Assembly (NCBI GenBank): GCA_043513815.1
Contig: CP121313.1
Coordinates: forward strand, 2,480,001 to 2,544,000
Direction of reading: 5' to 3'
DNA length: 64,000 nucleotides
Source of the DNA: JANQIO01 sp043513815
Lineage (GTDB): Bacteria; Pseudomonadota; Gammaproteobacteria; Pseudomonadales; Halieaceae
The notes under the pieces were generated by a model. It saw nothing but the letters and a program-made list of their open reading frames with translations, searched no databases and was not told where the DNA came from. Shown in pieces: positions 26,806-35,417 of this stretch (position 1 is its first letter; the number at the start of each line of letters is the position of its first letter). A program made the translations under genes and the position numbers.

Positions 26806-27231
26806 ATGCCGAACAGACCCACCACCATCAAGGATTGCATGCGCAAGAACCCGCTGACCATTAACCAGAGCGCAAACATCCTGCAGGCTGTGGAGATGAT
26901 CGTCGAGTACAAGCTCACCGGCCTGACGGTGACTGACGATGAGGGCTGTGTGGTCGGCATCCTCTCGGAGATCGAATGCCTCGAGGCCGTGCTGGACAGT
27001 ATTTACAACGACGGCGATGCCGAGCACTACCTGGTCAAGGAGGTGATGGTGACGGGAGTCAACTCCTGCACACCCGGGGACGGTATTGTCGAAGTGGCAC
27101 AGGATATGCTCAAGACCCGTCAGCGCCGCCGCCCGGTGATCACCGACGGCAAGCTGGTCGGCCAGGTCAGCAGCAGCAATGTGCTGTGGGCCCTGTTGGA
27201 GTACTCGCGCCGCAAGACCCAACAGGCTTGA
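26806..27231 (+). CDS. Two-CBS-domain protein
   Basis: A 141-residue protein made of a tandem CBS pair (Bateman module): MRKNPLTINQSANILQAVEM starts the first repeat with TGLTVTDDEGCVVGILSE, and MVTGVNSCTPGDGIVEVA the second, ending RRPVITDGKLVGQVS. CBS pairs bind adenine nucleotides and usually regulate a partner; no partner domain is fused here. A good AAGGAGC ribosome site precedes ATG 26806. Confidence 0.9.
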   Translation: MPNRPTTIKDCMRKNPLTINQSANILQAVEMIVEYKLTGLTVTDDEGCVVGILSEIECLEAVLDSIYNDGDAEHYLVKEVMVTGVNSCTPGDGIVEVAQDMLKTRQRRRPVITDGKLVGQVSSSNVLWALLEYSRRKTQQA

Positions 27232-27239
27232 TTCCCCGC

Positions 27240-29498
27240 ATGCCTCACAGACTACGCTGGCCGGCTCTGGTTCTGGCGCTGGCCCTTACCGCCTGCGCCG
27301 AGCCACAGGCGCCGGCAGTTCCCGAAGCCAGCCAGAACACCGCCCCACCAACCGCCGAAACTCTGCGACAGCAAGCCCAGGCTGACCGTGTCGAGATTAT
27401 CCGCGATGACTACGGTGTCGCGCACATCTACGGCAAGACCGATGCCGACGCGGTATTCGGGTTGCTGTACGCCCAGGCGGAGGATGATTTCCCGCGGGTG
27501 GAGCGCAACTATATCTGGGCCCTGGGGCGATTGGCGGAAGTCGAGGGCGAAGAGGCGCTGTTCAGCGACCTGAGGGCCCGTCTGTACATGACCGAGATCG
27601 AGGCCCGCGAGGCCTATGCCGGCGCCCCGGACTGGCTCAAGACACTGTGCATCGCCTTTGCAGATGGCCTCAATTATTACCTGCGCACCCACCCGGAGGT
27701 TCAGCCGCGGCTGCTGACCCGCTTTGAACCCTGGATGCCCATGTACTTCTTTGAGGGTTCAATCGGCGGGGATATCGAACAGATACCACTGCCCGGCATC
27801 ACGGCCTTCTACAACCGCAGCACAGAGGACATCCTCGCCGGGCTGCCTGTTGCACCGACGCCAGAGCCCACCGCCCCCGTTGACACAGTCAACGCCGAAC
27901 CCAGCGGATCCAACGGCATTGCCCTGGCCGGCAAGCACACCGACAGCGGCAATACGCTGCTATTGATCAATCCCCACACGTCCTTCTACTTCCGCAGTGA
28001 ATACCACATGGTCAGTGAGGAGGGGCTCAACGCCTATGGCGCGGTCACCTGGGGTCAGTTCTTCATCTACCAGGGGTTCAATGAGCACACCGGCTGGATG
28101 CACACTTCCACCTACGCGGACTTCATGGATGACTTTGTCGAGGATGTGGTCACTCGCGACGGTAAACTGTATTACCGCTACGGCGAACGCCTGCGACCCG
28201 TGTCGAACGCTCCGGAAACCCTGGACTACCGGGATGGCGAGACGTTGCGCGAGCGCCGCTTCCCGCTGCTGCGCACCCATCACGGACCCATCACCCATAT
28301 GCACGACGGCCAATGGGTGGCCACCAAAATCAACTGGGACCCGGTCAACGCCCTGAGGCAGTCATGGCTGCGTACCAAACAGACGGACCACGCAGGCTTT
28401 CGGGAAATCATGGAGATTCGCACCAACTCCTCGAACAACACCGTGTTTGCAGACTCCAGCGGCAACATCGCCTACTACCATGGCAACTTCATGCCCAGGC
28501 GCGACCCAGGCTTCGACTATGGGCAGCCGGTAGACGGCAGCAACCCCGCCACCGACTGGCAGGGGCTGCACGCGGTGGCGGAAACCGTACAGGTAGTGAA
28601 CCCGGATTCCGGCTGGCTGCAGAACTGCAACTCGACCCCGTTCACGGTCGCCGGTGACGACAGCCCCCGGGCGGAGAACTTCCCTGCCTACATGGCACCG
28701 GACCCGGAGAACTTCCGCGGGGTACACGCCGCCATGCTATTGCGGGACTTTGCCGAGGGCGCTGACGACAAGATGTCCATGGACGAACTGATCGCCCTGG
28801 CTTACCACCCCGCCTTGCCCGCCTTTGATGTCCTGGTGCCTGGATTGCTCAGCGCGTGGCAGAGCCATGGCGAGGCGTACCCTATGCTGGCAGAACCCAT
28901 CGCCACACTCGCCGCCTGGGACCGCACGGTGTCAGCAGATTCAGTGGCGATGAGCCTGGGCCACTTCTACGGCCTGGCCGTGCTGGATGACTGGCAGCGC
29001 GGCGGGCCCTATAGCCGAATGCAGTGGATTGAGGGCGCCAGTGACCGGCACCGTCCTGAGCAGCGCCTGGCCATGCTGTCTGCTGTGCTGTTAAATCTCC
29101 AGGCCGATTTCGGTAGCTGGGAAACCCCCTGGGGAGAGATCAACCGCTTCCAGCGTCTGTCTGGTGCCATCGACCTTGACTTCGATGATGAACAGCCCAG
29201 CCTCCCGGTCGGCATGGCCACGGGCCGCTGGGGCGCGCTGGCTGCTTACGGCTCCAAACCGGGCACGGACACCCGGCGCCTCTACGGCTACCGTGGCAAC
29301 AGCTTTGTGGCGGTGGTGGAGTTCGGAGATCGGGTGAAGGCGAAATCGCTGCTGGCCGGAGGACAGTCTGGGGACCCGGACTCTCCCCACTTTGTTGACC
29401 AGGCCCGCCGCTACATCAACCGGGACTTCAAGAACGTTGCCTTCTACCGGGAGGATGTCGAAGCCAGGGCCAGGCGCCGCTACCGTCCCGGGGAATAA
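27240..29498 (+). CDS. Penicillin-acylase-family lipoprotein (Ntn hydrolase, S45)
   Basis: A 752-residue precursor of an N-terminal-nucleophile amidase. A lipobox LTAC (Cys19) predicts anchoring on the periplasmic face of a membrane. After the alpha segment (RDDYGVAHIYGKTDADAVFG), the autocleavage site PSGSNGIALAG puts the catalytic Ser at 224; the beta chain follows with HTDSGNTLLLINPH. Relatives cleave penicillins, acyl-homoserine lactones or other N-acyl amides; the substrate here is unknown. Lipoprotein acylases are less usual than soluble periplasmic ones. ATG 27240 lies eight bases after the CBS gene. Confidence 0.87.
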   Translation: MPHRLRWPALVLALALTACAEPQAPAVPEASQNTAPPTAETLRQQAQADRVEIIRDDYGVAHIYGKTDADAVFGLLYAQAEDDFPRVERNYIWALGRLAEVEGEEALFSDLRARLYMTEIEAREAYAGAPDWLKTLCIAFADGLNYYLRTHPEVQPRLLTRFEPWMPMYFFEGSIGGDIEQIPLPGITAFYNRSTEDILAGLPVAPTPEPTAPVDTVNAEPSGSNGIALAGKHTDSGNTLLLINPHTSFYFRSEYHMVSEEGLNAYGAVTWGQFFIYQGFNEHTGWMHTSTYADFMDDFVEDVVTRDGKLYYRYGERLRPVSNAPETLDYRDGETLRERRFPLLRTHHGPITHMHDGQWVATKINWDPVNALRQSWLRTKQTDHAGFREIMEIRTNSSNNTVFADSSGNIAYYHGNFMPRRDPGFDYGQPVDGSNPATDWQGLHAVAETVQVVNPDSGWLQNCNSTPFTVAGDDSPRAENFPAYMAPDPENFRGVHAAMLLRDFAEGADDKMSMDELIALAYHPALPAFDVLVPGLLSAWQSHGEAYPMLAEPIATLAAWDRTVSADSVAMSLGHFYGLAVLDDWQRGGPYSRMQWIEGASDRHRPEQRLAMLSAVLLNLQADFGSWETPWGEINRFQRLSGAIDLDFDDEQPSLPVGMATGRWGALAAYGSKPGTDTRRLYGYRGNSFVAVVEFGDRVKAKSLLAGGQSGDPDSPHFVDQARRYINRDFKNVAFYREDVEARARRRYRPGE

Positions 29499-29634
29499 AC
29501 CGCTGGAAATGAGCGCGAGTTGCGTAATATTCCCGTGACCTGGCTCACAAAACAACCAGGTTTGTTAATTCTTACCACTTGTCAGCGGGATTAGTCCCTA
29601 TGGACCCCAGGGCTTTTTGTCTAATGTTGAGGCC

Positions 29635-29922
29635 ATGGGGATCAAACACATAAACATAATCATTGTTCTTGCGCTGCCGACACTGGTGGGTTGTTCTTCC
29701 ACACCGATGCCACAGGGATACGCCAACCACTTCAGCAGCGCCCGGGACGACGCCGCGCACAGCAAGTGCATGGCCGACAATACCCTCTTCAACAATCGCC
29801 AGCTCATGATGGCACCTACCGCTGTCAGCAATGCCTGGACCTACTGCGTGAAGCAGTCTGATGTCTGGTACCCGGGCAAGAACGATGACAGCCCTACCAG
29901 CGGCGTCTGGGACAAGCAGTAA
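29635..29922 (+). CDS. Small lipoprotein of unknown function
   Basis: A 95-residue secreted lipoprotein: MGIKHINIIIVLALPTLVGC carries a lipobox (LVGC), followed by a polar domain with two cysteines (SKCMADN and TYCVKQS) that could form a disulfide. Family not recognised. ATG 29635 fits the signal peptide; a TTG 18 bases earlier is less likely. The 136 bases upstream hold no clear gene. Confidence 0.6.
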   Translation: MGIKHINIIIVLALPTLVGCSSTPMPQGYANHFSSARDDAAHSKCMADNTLFNNRQLMMAPTAVSNAWTYCVKQSDVWYPGKNDDSPTSGVWDKQ

Positions 29923-29996
29923 GCCCGCACCGATAGCGCAAGCCGACAATACTCACCTGGCAAGCCATTTGCCGGGCATCCTGGACGCGGGGCGGC

Positions 29997-30956
29997 CTAG
30001 GGAAAGTAGCGCGTGGTCAGGCTCATATAGGCACGATTGAGAAACATGGCCGGGTTGCCCCGCCGCTCGTCCCAGGTGGCAGTGATATTGGCCTGAAGTA
30101 TCTCCTCGAGGCTTTTGCCGTCGGCAATCATGGACACCAGTCTGCCATGCACCACTTCGAGCATATGGATGTAGTTGGCAAGATCTGACCGTGATGCCAG
30201 GGCTCCGTGTCCAGGTATCAACACCGTATCGGCATCGGTCATTTCCAGCACCGCGTTGCAGGTCTTGATAATACCGTCCAGGGTGCCTCCATTGCCGGCG
30301 TCGATAAAGGGATAGCCCGCATTGTTGTATACGTCACCCATGTGTACGGCATTGCGGCCGCGGAAAAAAACTACCGCATCGCCGGTGGTGTGGGCCGGCC
30401 CGAAATGCATGACGTCCACCCGCTCACCATTGATATGAAACTGCATGGCCTCATCGAAGGTAATATCGGGCAGGGCTTCAGCCGGGTACGCCTCCTGCAG
30501 GGCTGCTGCGGCCACCAGGTTAACGACATTGTCACGCTGCATCATGCGCCGTGAATTGCTGTGGGATACCAGCCAGGTATTATCTTCGCCGCCAAGAACC
30601 TGGTTGCCGTCGGCATGATCAAAGTGCCAGTGGGTATTGATGACGAAGTCCACATCCCGGTCGCCCTGCTTGCGCATGGCGCGCTTGAGCTTTGACATGA
30701 CTGCCGGCAACTGGTCGTCCACGATCAACACGCCGTCCGCTCCAGAGGACACGGCGATGTTGCCCCCCAGGCCGAACAGCACGTAGAAGCCCTCCTCGAT
30801 CACCTCGGTTTTGATCTCTACTTCATCGGCATCCCAGCCGAATGCTGTCATCAACTCATCCAGGGTTTGCACCTCTGGCACAGGAGGCAATTCATGGGCA
30901 GCCAGCGGCATGCTTATTGAAAGGCAGCCCAGCAAGGCGAAAATCAATGGTTTCAT
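29997..30956 (-). CDS. Secreted metallo-beta-lactamase-fold hydrolase
   Basis: A 319-residue MBL-fold protein with an N-terminal signal peptide (MKPLIFALLGCLSISMPLAA) and the zinc motif HWHFDHADGN (His109, His111, Asp113, His114), later AHTTGD, GDVYNN and LIPGHG. Periplasmic cyclase/relay-type MBL hydrolases and true metallo-beta-lactamases share this layout; the loop before HWHFDH and overall length are closer to the general hydrolases than to B1-B3 lactamases. It lies nine bases downstream of the WS/DGAT gene and may be co-transcribed. Confidence 0.82.
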   Translation of the reverse strand: MKPLIFALLGCLSISMPLAAHELPPVPEVQTLDELMTAFGWDADEVEIKTEVIEEGFYVLFGLGGNIAVSSGADGVLIVDDQLPAVMSKLKRAMRKQGDRDVDFVINTHWHFDHADGNQVLGGEDNTWLVSHSNSRRMMQRDNVVNLVAAAALQEAYPAEALPDITFDEAMQFHINGERVDVMHFGPAHTTGDAVVFFRGRNAVHMGDVYNNAGYPFIDAGNGGTLDGIIKTCNAVLEMTDADTVLIPGHGALASRSDLANYIHMLEVVHGRLVSMIADGKSLEEILQANITATWDERRGNPAMFLNRAYMSLTTRYFP

Positions 30957-30965
30957 AGCGTTCCC

Positions 30966-32387
30966 TTATGGCGTCACGGGTTGGAAGACCGCTTCTTCAA
31001 GTTCGATGAATGCGTCTTCGATGTAGCGGCCCAGGCGATCGAGGTTTTCCATTTCCCGGGTGGCGACCAACCCGAAATGCAAGGTACCCGAATAGCTGTA
31101 CAGGGTGATATTGAGCTGGTTGCCAGGCGGTAACGTGCTGATGGGCAAGGACTGCTCCATCTTGGCGCCCTTCATGTAAAGAGGCTTGCTGGGTCCGGGT
31201 ACGTTCGATACCAGGGTATCGGCAATTGCCGGCAGCAGCCGGTCCAGCCGCAGCAGCTGGATCAATTCGATAATGACCGCCAGCACCGCCGTGTACTGGG
31301 CCACCGCGATCGACGGGACACCATCGATCTGGTTGCGCACATTGCGCAGGGTGAAGCCTATCTCCCGCAGCCGTGTGTAGGGATCGCTGTCACTGGGGGC
31401 CAGGTCTACCAGCACAATACCGATCTTGTTGCCGCTGACCTTGTCGTTTTCATCCCGCAGGTTGACCGGCATTTGTATCGACAGCGGTCGCTCCAACTCG
31501 ATCCCGCTGTCGGCCAGGTAGCGACGCAGGGCGCCATCGATACATGTCAGCGCAATGTGGTTAAGGGTACAACGGGTCATGGCGCGCAACTTCTTGATAC
31601 GACTCATAGGCACATGAGCAGTGGCGAACTGGCGGCCGGCACTCACCGAGCCGGTCAGCGGGGTGTCTTCCACCGCTCGGAACGGCAGTGCAACGGCATT
31701 CCTGGTGAGACCCACCTGCTCCAGCGCCAGCTGGGCGGTAAGCTTGGTGGTTCCACCGAGAATCTTGCGCCAGTTGTCCAGGCTACGCAGCAGCTTGCCG
31801 AAGATGGCGCGGCGGCTGGCCTGGGACTCCTCCCCCTCGCGGCGCTTGTCATCGCCCAGGGTCCAGATGGCTTTCAGCGAGCGCGAACGGGCTGTGGTGT
31901 TTAGAGAACCCGCCCCCCAACGCGACATGGTGACGCCGTCGGCGTAGGCATGGTGCATCTTGGAATACACGGCGAAGCGGCCACCGGCCACCCGGTCGAT
32001 CAGGTGGAATTCCCACATCGGCTTGCTGCGATCCATCAACGGCTCGTGCAGCCCCGCCACATAGCCGAACAATTCCTTCTCGCTCAGCACCGACTCCGGG
32101 TTGTGGTAGAACAAATGCTCCTCGATGCGGAAGTCTTCCGCATCCCGCCAGCGCGGCCCGCCCAGGGAGCGAAAGTCAATCACCTTGTTAAACGGCGGCA
32201 CCGGTTGATCGTGCTGCGCCAGCTCCTCTGCCAGACCGTGCACCCATCTGGCAGCGCTGCCCGCGGGCTTCTTGAAGATCATCAAGCCGGCCACGTGCTT
32301 GGGACTCTCCTCTGATTCGGTGAGGAAAAATGCGAGGTCCAACAGGGACAAACGACTCATGGGCTGATCCAGCTTTATTATTTCCAC
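30966..32387 (-). CDS. Wax ester synthase / diacylglycerol acyltransferase
   Basis: A 473-residue WS/DGAT (condensation-domain fold) that joins acyl-CoA to fatty alcohols or diacylglycerol for storage lipids. The catalytic motif HHAYADG (His145-His146 to Gly151) is intact; the N-terminal RLSLLDLAFFLTESE, NLRDENDKVSGNK and NVPGPSKPLYM are typical. Many alkane- and lipid-using marine gammaproteobacteria carry several copies. Confidence 0.92.
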   Translation of the reverse strand: MEIIKLDQPMSRLSLLDLAFFLTESEESPKHVAGLMIFKKPAGSAARWVHGLAEELAQHDQPVPPFNKVIDFRSLGGPRWRDAEDFRIEEHLFYHNPESVLSEKELFGYVAGLHEPLMDRSKPMWEFHLIDRVAGGRFAVYSKMHHAYADGVTMSRWGAGSLNTTARSRSLKAIWTLGDDKRREGEESQASRRAIFGKLLRSLDNWRKILGGTTKLTAQLALEQVGLTRNAVALPFRAVEDTPLTGSVSAGRQFATAHVPMSRIKKLRAMTRCTLNHIALTCIDGALRRYLADSGIELERPLSIQMPVNLRDENDKVSGNKIGIVLVDLAPSDSDPYTRLREIGFTLRNVRNQIDGVPSIAVAQYTAVLAVIIELIQLLRLDRLLPAIADTLVSNVPGPSKPLYMKGAKMEQSLPISTLPPGNQLNITLYSYSGTLHFGLVATREMENLDRLGRYIEDAFIELEEAVFQPVTP

Positions 32388-32441
32388 CCAGTGTAGAGGT
32401 TTTCAGCGGGCCCTGACCAGCCGGGCGTTGCGGGCGAGCTC

Positions 32442-33104
32442 TCAGTTCAGGGCGCTGGCCTCGGGGCATCGCACCCGGTACCAGACATCGTAGTCGTAAG
32501 ATGCCAGAGGGTCGGCCCGTGCTACTCGAAAACAGCGGTCGCCATCGCGCACGAACTCGACCCAACCGCCGGCCTGGAAATCACCGCTGGCCCCTCTATC
32601 ACTGCGAGCGGCATAACCGGTGCGACGGGGGGCCTTCTGCAAGCGCTGAGATAGCGCCGAATCCATGACCGTGGCGCCGTTGTCAGTGGCTACCGGGGCC
32701 TCAGGGGCAACGAATTTCGGCAGCGACAGGTCCAGCGGACTCCTGCTCACTGAAGGCTGGGAAACACTGGGGGCATCTGCGGTTTCAGGGGACAGCACCT
32801 CCGGTGTTGACGGCACCGCGGATGGGGCAGTTGCTGGAGATGGTGCTGGAGATGGTGCTGGCGCAGGCTGTGTAGCCTGCCGCCCTGGCTGGGCCTTTCG
32901 CAGTGTCACACCCAGGGTGGGCGCAATATCCGGCGCCTGATAGACGTGCATGGTCAGTCGCCCCTGCCACCACCAGGCCAGCACCAGGTGTAGCACCAGG
33001 GAGGCCAGCAGCCAGCGCTGCACGGAGCATTGATCAGCCCATTGCAGCGGGGACGCCAGAATGATCGCGTCCGGCGACCTCCCTGTACTGCACTGTGCGC
33101 CCAT
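32442..33104 (-). CDS. TonB-like proline-rich membrane protein, unrecognised
   Basis: A 220-residue protein with one membrane segment (about 30-48, WLLASLVLHLVLAWWW), a Pro/Ala/Ser-rich linker (roughly 75-120) and a conserved-looking C-terminal region ending CFRVARADPLASYDYDVWYRVRC. The layout (short cytoplasmic start, anchor, Pro-rich periplasmic spacer) resembles TonB/energy-coupling proteins but no TonB C-terminal signature is visible. The true start may be Met52. Confidence 0.5.
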   Translation of the reverse strand: MGAQCSTGRSPDAIILASPLQWADQCSVQRWLLASLVLHLVLAWWWQGRLTMHVYQAPDIAPTLGVTLRKAQPGRQATQPAPAPSPAPSPATAPSAVPSTPEVLSPETADAPSVSQPSVSRSPLDLSLPKFVAPEAPVATDNGATVMDSALSQRLQKAPRRTGYAARSDRGASGDFQAGGWVEFVRDGDRCFRVARADPLASYDYDVWYRVRCPEASALN

Positions 33105-33263
33105 CCAGAATTGACTGACGTCGGGCGTGGGAGTTCCTGCGCCGGGGTCAGAATCAGTTTTTAGGTTTCATGGCTGCCTGAACGGATACCCGGCCAAGTA
33201 GATGGAACTGGTCTCGATACCCCGCCGACCAGAGCGGCCCTGCTGACCATTACCGCGCCTGCC

Positions 33264-33302
33264 AAAAAGCAAAAAAAAGCCCCCGTTGTCACCAGCGGGG
33301 GC
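33264..33302 (-). terminator. Rho-independent terminator of the psp operon
   Basis: Read on the minus strand, GCCCCCG and CGGGGGC form a seven-pair GC stem with a 10-base loop, followed by a run of eight T. It lies 89 bases after pspC and ends the pspA-B-C transcript. The rest of 33105-33390 holds no convincing gene. Confidence 0.88.
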
Positions 33303-33390
33303 AGTAATCGAAGCATCACAGGGGAATCGGGAGCTTCGAGGGTTCCAACGCCTGCACATGGACCCGGCGTTCAAAATCCAGTTACGGCGG

Positions 33391-33909
33391 TTACAGCTCC
33401 GAAAACTTCTTGTTGAGCTGGAACTGCCGGGAGGTCACGTAGGACTCCATGTCCGAGACCCGCGCCAGGGCGGCGTCCAGGCGCTCCCGCGCACGTTGCA
33501 GTCGCTCCGAGGGACTGTCGCTGTAGCTGAACATGCGCCGCGGCCGGTAATCGTGTTCGTAGTCGTCATATTCCATTTCGATGACCTCCTCTATTTCCTC
33601 TTCTACCGGATCTTCCCAGCGCTCGTAGTCGTCAACGCGGCGCTTGGATGACAGCAGTATCCAGCCCGCCACATAGGCCCAAAGGGCCAGGGTGCCGGTG
33701 AACAGGAAAGCGACTATCGCCAGCAGGCGAACCACCCAGGCTTCTACCTGCCAATAGTCTGCAAGGCCCGCGCATACGCCTGCGATCTTGCCGTTGCGAG
33801 TGTTGCGGTAGAGGCCCATGCCCCAACCGTTGGCCTTGCGACGTCGATACTCACGGTGGCGACGTTTGAAGCCGCCCTGGCGAGTGCGTCTACGGTATCT
33901 ATGTCCCAT
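33391..33909 (-). CDS. pspC: Phage-shock membrane protein PspC (extended)
   Basis: A 172-residue PspC. The core GLYRNTRNGKIAGVCAGLADYW followed by a hydrophobic segment (LLAIVAFLFTGTLALWAYVA) is the PspC domain. It is longer than the E. coli protein (119): a basic Arg-rich lead-in and a Glu/Asp-rich cytoplasmic tail with a coiled-coil-like end (ERLQRARERLDAALARV). PspC with PspB senses envelope damage and releases PspF from PspA. ATG 33909 starts one base after the pspB stop. Confidence 0.88.
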   Translation of the reverse strand: MGHRYRRRTRQGGFKRRHREYRRRKANGWGMGLYRNTRNGKIAGVCAGLADYWQVEAWVVRLLAIVAFLFTGTLALWAYVAGWILLSSKRRVDDYERWEDPVEEEIEEVIEMEYDDYEHDYRPRRMFSYSDSPSERLQRARERLDAALARVSDMESYVTSRQFQLNKKFSEL

Positions 33910-33910
33910 T

Positions 33911-34186
33911 TCAATGACTCCTGTCCTGGTCAGTCTTGTAGTGCTCCCTGCGCTCCTGCTGCTGCCGCCAGTCGGGATAATCCGAGTCCAGCAGCGTCTC
34001 AAGGGTGTGGATGCGATCCGTCAGCTTGTCGACGGTTTCCATCATGTGGTCCACAGCCTCCCGGTCTTCCTTGTTGAGACTGCGCGAGGAGCGCTTGAGT
34101 GACGAGTAGTGCATGGTGATCCAGACTGGTAACACGATCACCATGAACAGGATCGTCGGCACAAACATAAATTCGAAAAATTTCAT
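33911..34186 (-). CDS. pspB: Phage-shock protein PspB
   Basis: A 91-residue inner-membrane protein: N-terminal membrane helix (EFMFVPTILFMVIVLPVWITMHY) and a cytoplasmic leucine-zipper-like helix (METVDKLTDRIHTLETLLD). It forms the stress-sensing complex with PspC. Full length for the family and in the standard pspA-pspB-pspC order. Confidence 0.9.
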   Translation of the reverse strand: MKFFEFMFVPTILFMVIVLPVWITMHYSSLKRSSRSLNKEDREAVDHMMETVDKLTDRIHTLETLLDSDYPDWRQQQERREHYKTDQDRSH

Positions 34187-34220
34187 TCAGTGATTCCCCC
34201 ATACCCTTTTAAGAGTGGGT

Positions 34221-34239
34221 GCGGTCATTCCCTGACCGC
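34221..34239. other. Hairpin between pspA and pspB
   Basis: GCGGTCA and TGACCGC form a seven-pair perfect stem with a five-base loop in the 61-base gap. Without a T-run it is better read as a processing or 3'-stabilising element that could keep PspA in excess over PspB and PspC. Confidence 0.45.
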
Positions 34240-34247
34240 CCCGTCGC

Positions 34248-34958
34248 CTACTGCGCGCTCGCTGTATTGTTGCCGGCGGATTCAGCGGTCTGCTGAGCTC
34301 CACCCATCTCGCGCTTGAGGCGCGCCAGCTCTTCATTGACCTTTTCGTCTTCCACCAGGTTATCTATTTCGCTGGCGAGATCCGGGGCCTCCCGGCCCAG
34401 GTCCATGGCCTCGAGCTGGCTTTCCATGTTGTCCATGCGACGCTCGAACTTGTCGAACTTGGAGAACGCTTCATCCAGCGCCTCACGGTGCATCTGTCGC
34501 TTGACCTTGATGCGGGACTCAACAGTCTTGCTGCGCATGACCAGGGTTTTCTGCTTGGCACGCGCATCGGTCAACTTCTGTTGCAGCTGGCCAATTTCGT
34601 CGTTGAGCTGGTGAATGTGTTCGTCCGTGGCCTTCAGCTCGGCGTCCACCGTGGCCAGCTCTTCTTCGATGATCTGCTTTTCCTGCAGCGCCGCGCGGGC
34701 CAGGTCTTCGCGACCCTTGCTGATCGCAAGCTTGGCCTTGCCTTCCCAGGCGACGATGTCGTCCTGAACCTGCAGGCGACGACGCTCGGCGGCCTTGCGC
34801 TCGGCCAGTACCCGGGCGGAGGAGCTGCGCACCTCAACCAGGGTGTCTTCCATCTCCTGGATAATCAGGCGGATCATCTTCTGCGGGTCTTCCGCCTGGT
34901 CGAGGATGGAATTGATGTTGGAGTTGATGATGTCGGTCATACGGGAAAAGATGCCCAT
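34248..34958 (-). CDS. pspA: Phage-shock protein PspA
   Basis: A 236-residue PspA/Vipp1 (ESCRT-III-like) protein: amphipathic start MGIFSRMTDIINSNINSILD, QAEDPQKMIRLIIQEMEDTL, and long coiled coils through residue 180. It binds PspF to keep it off and coats damaged inner membrane to hold the proton gradient. Length is slightly above E. coli (222), with a C-terminal tail ending GNNTASAQ. Confidence 0.95.
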   Translation of the reverse strand: MGIFSRMTDIINSNINSILDQAEDPQKMIRLIIQEMEDTLVEVRSSSARVLAERKAAERRRLQVQDDIVAWEGKAKLAISKGREDLARAALQEKQIIEEELATVDAELKATDEHIHQLNDEIGQLQQKLTDARAKQKTLVMRSKTVESRIKVKRQMHREALDEAFSKFDKFERRMDNMESQLEAMDLGREAPDLASEIDNLVEDEKVNEELARLKREMGGAQQTAESAGNNTASAQ

Positions 34959-34974
34959 GGTGTCGCTCCCTGTC

Positions 34975-35196
34975 TCAGTCTCTGTAGTGCAATACTTGGT
35001 GGTTAAAAAGCGTTCGGTGCTCGCGGTGCCTGTAGGTGCCCGGTTTCGGCACGCCGAACCAGTAAAGCGCCTCGATCACCGCGGTAATCTGCAGGAAAGT
35101 CAGTGCGCCGGTCATAGCGCCGGCAAACACCCCGACAAAGGCACAGACCACGGCGAGTGCGATGTAGATGAGAATGCGTTCTTCGATGGTCGTCAT
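34975..35196 (-). CDS. Small membrane protein, first gene of psp operon
   Basis: A 73-residue protein with one or two membrane segments (ILIYIALAVVCAFVGVFAGA, then LTFLQITAVIEALYW) and a His/Arg-rich tail. I do not recognise it; it is not PspD, PspE or an obvious PspG. It lies between the sigma-54 promoter and pspA, 16 bases before pspA, so it should be induced with the stress operon. ATG 35196 follows AGGAACGAC; earlier in-frame codons extend through the promoter and are rejected. Confidence 0.65.
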   Translation of the reverse strand: MTTIEERILIYIALAVVCAFVGVFAGAMTGALTFLQITAVIEALYWFGVPKPGTYRHREHRTLFNHQVLHYRD

Positions 35197-35278
35197 TGTC
35201 GTTCCTGCTGTCGTTTCTGGCGGCGGCTGGCCTGTTTCACCAGATCGGCCGCCGATCATTCTGTCTTGCGTAATACAT

Positions 35279-35295
35279 ATCAATTCCCGTGCCAA
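35279..35295 (-). promoter_or_regulatory. Sigma-54 promoter of psp operon
   Basis: On the minus strand TTGGCACG-GGAA-TTGAT matches the -24/-12 consensus TGGCAC-N5-TTGC closely. Transcription would begin near 35268 and run into the small membrane gene and pspA, as expected for PspF-dependent psp operons. Confidence 0.8.
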
Positions 35296-35357
35296 CTTTT
35301 TAACATGTTGTTTTTAAACGGTTTATTCGTTTTTCTCGCAAAACCGAGAGCAACTAT

Positions 35358-35417
35358 TTGGTGTTTTAGACCACTTAATTGGTGCTTTAAGCCATTTTAT
35401 TTGGTAATTTTTACCCA
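35358..35417. promoter_or_regulatory. Candidate PspF enhancer sites (phased repeats)
   Basis: TTGGTGTTTTAGACCA (35358) and TTGGTGCTTTAAGCCA (35379) are 21 bases apart, two helical turns; a weaker third match, TTGGTAATTTTTACCC, starts at 35401 and touches the pspF start. Each has outer TGG/CCA-type dyad arms. They lie 63 or more bases upstream of the sigma-54 promoter, where PspF sites are expected, and would also allow pspF autocontrol. Confidence 0.65.

Noticed and set aside
33168..33374. Small minus-strand open frame before the psp terminator
   Set aside because: It crosses the rho-independent terminator, has no ribosome site and no recognisable domain.
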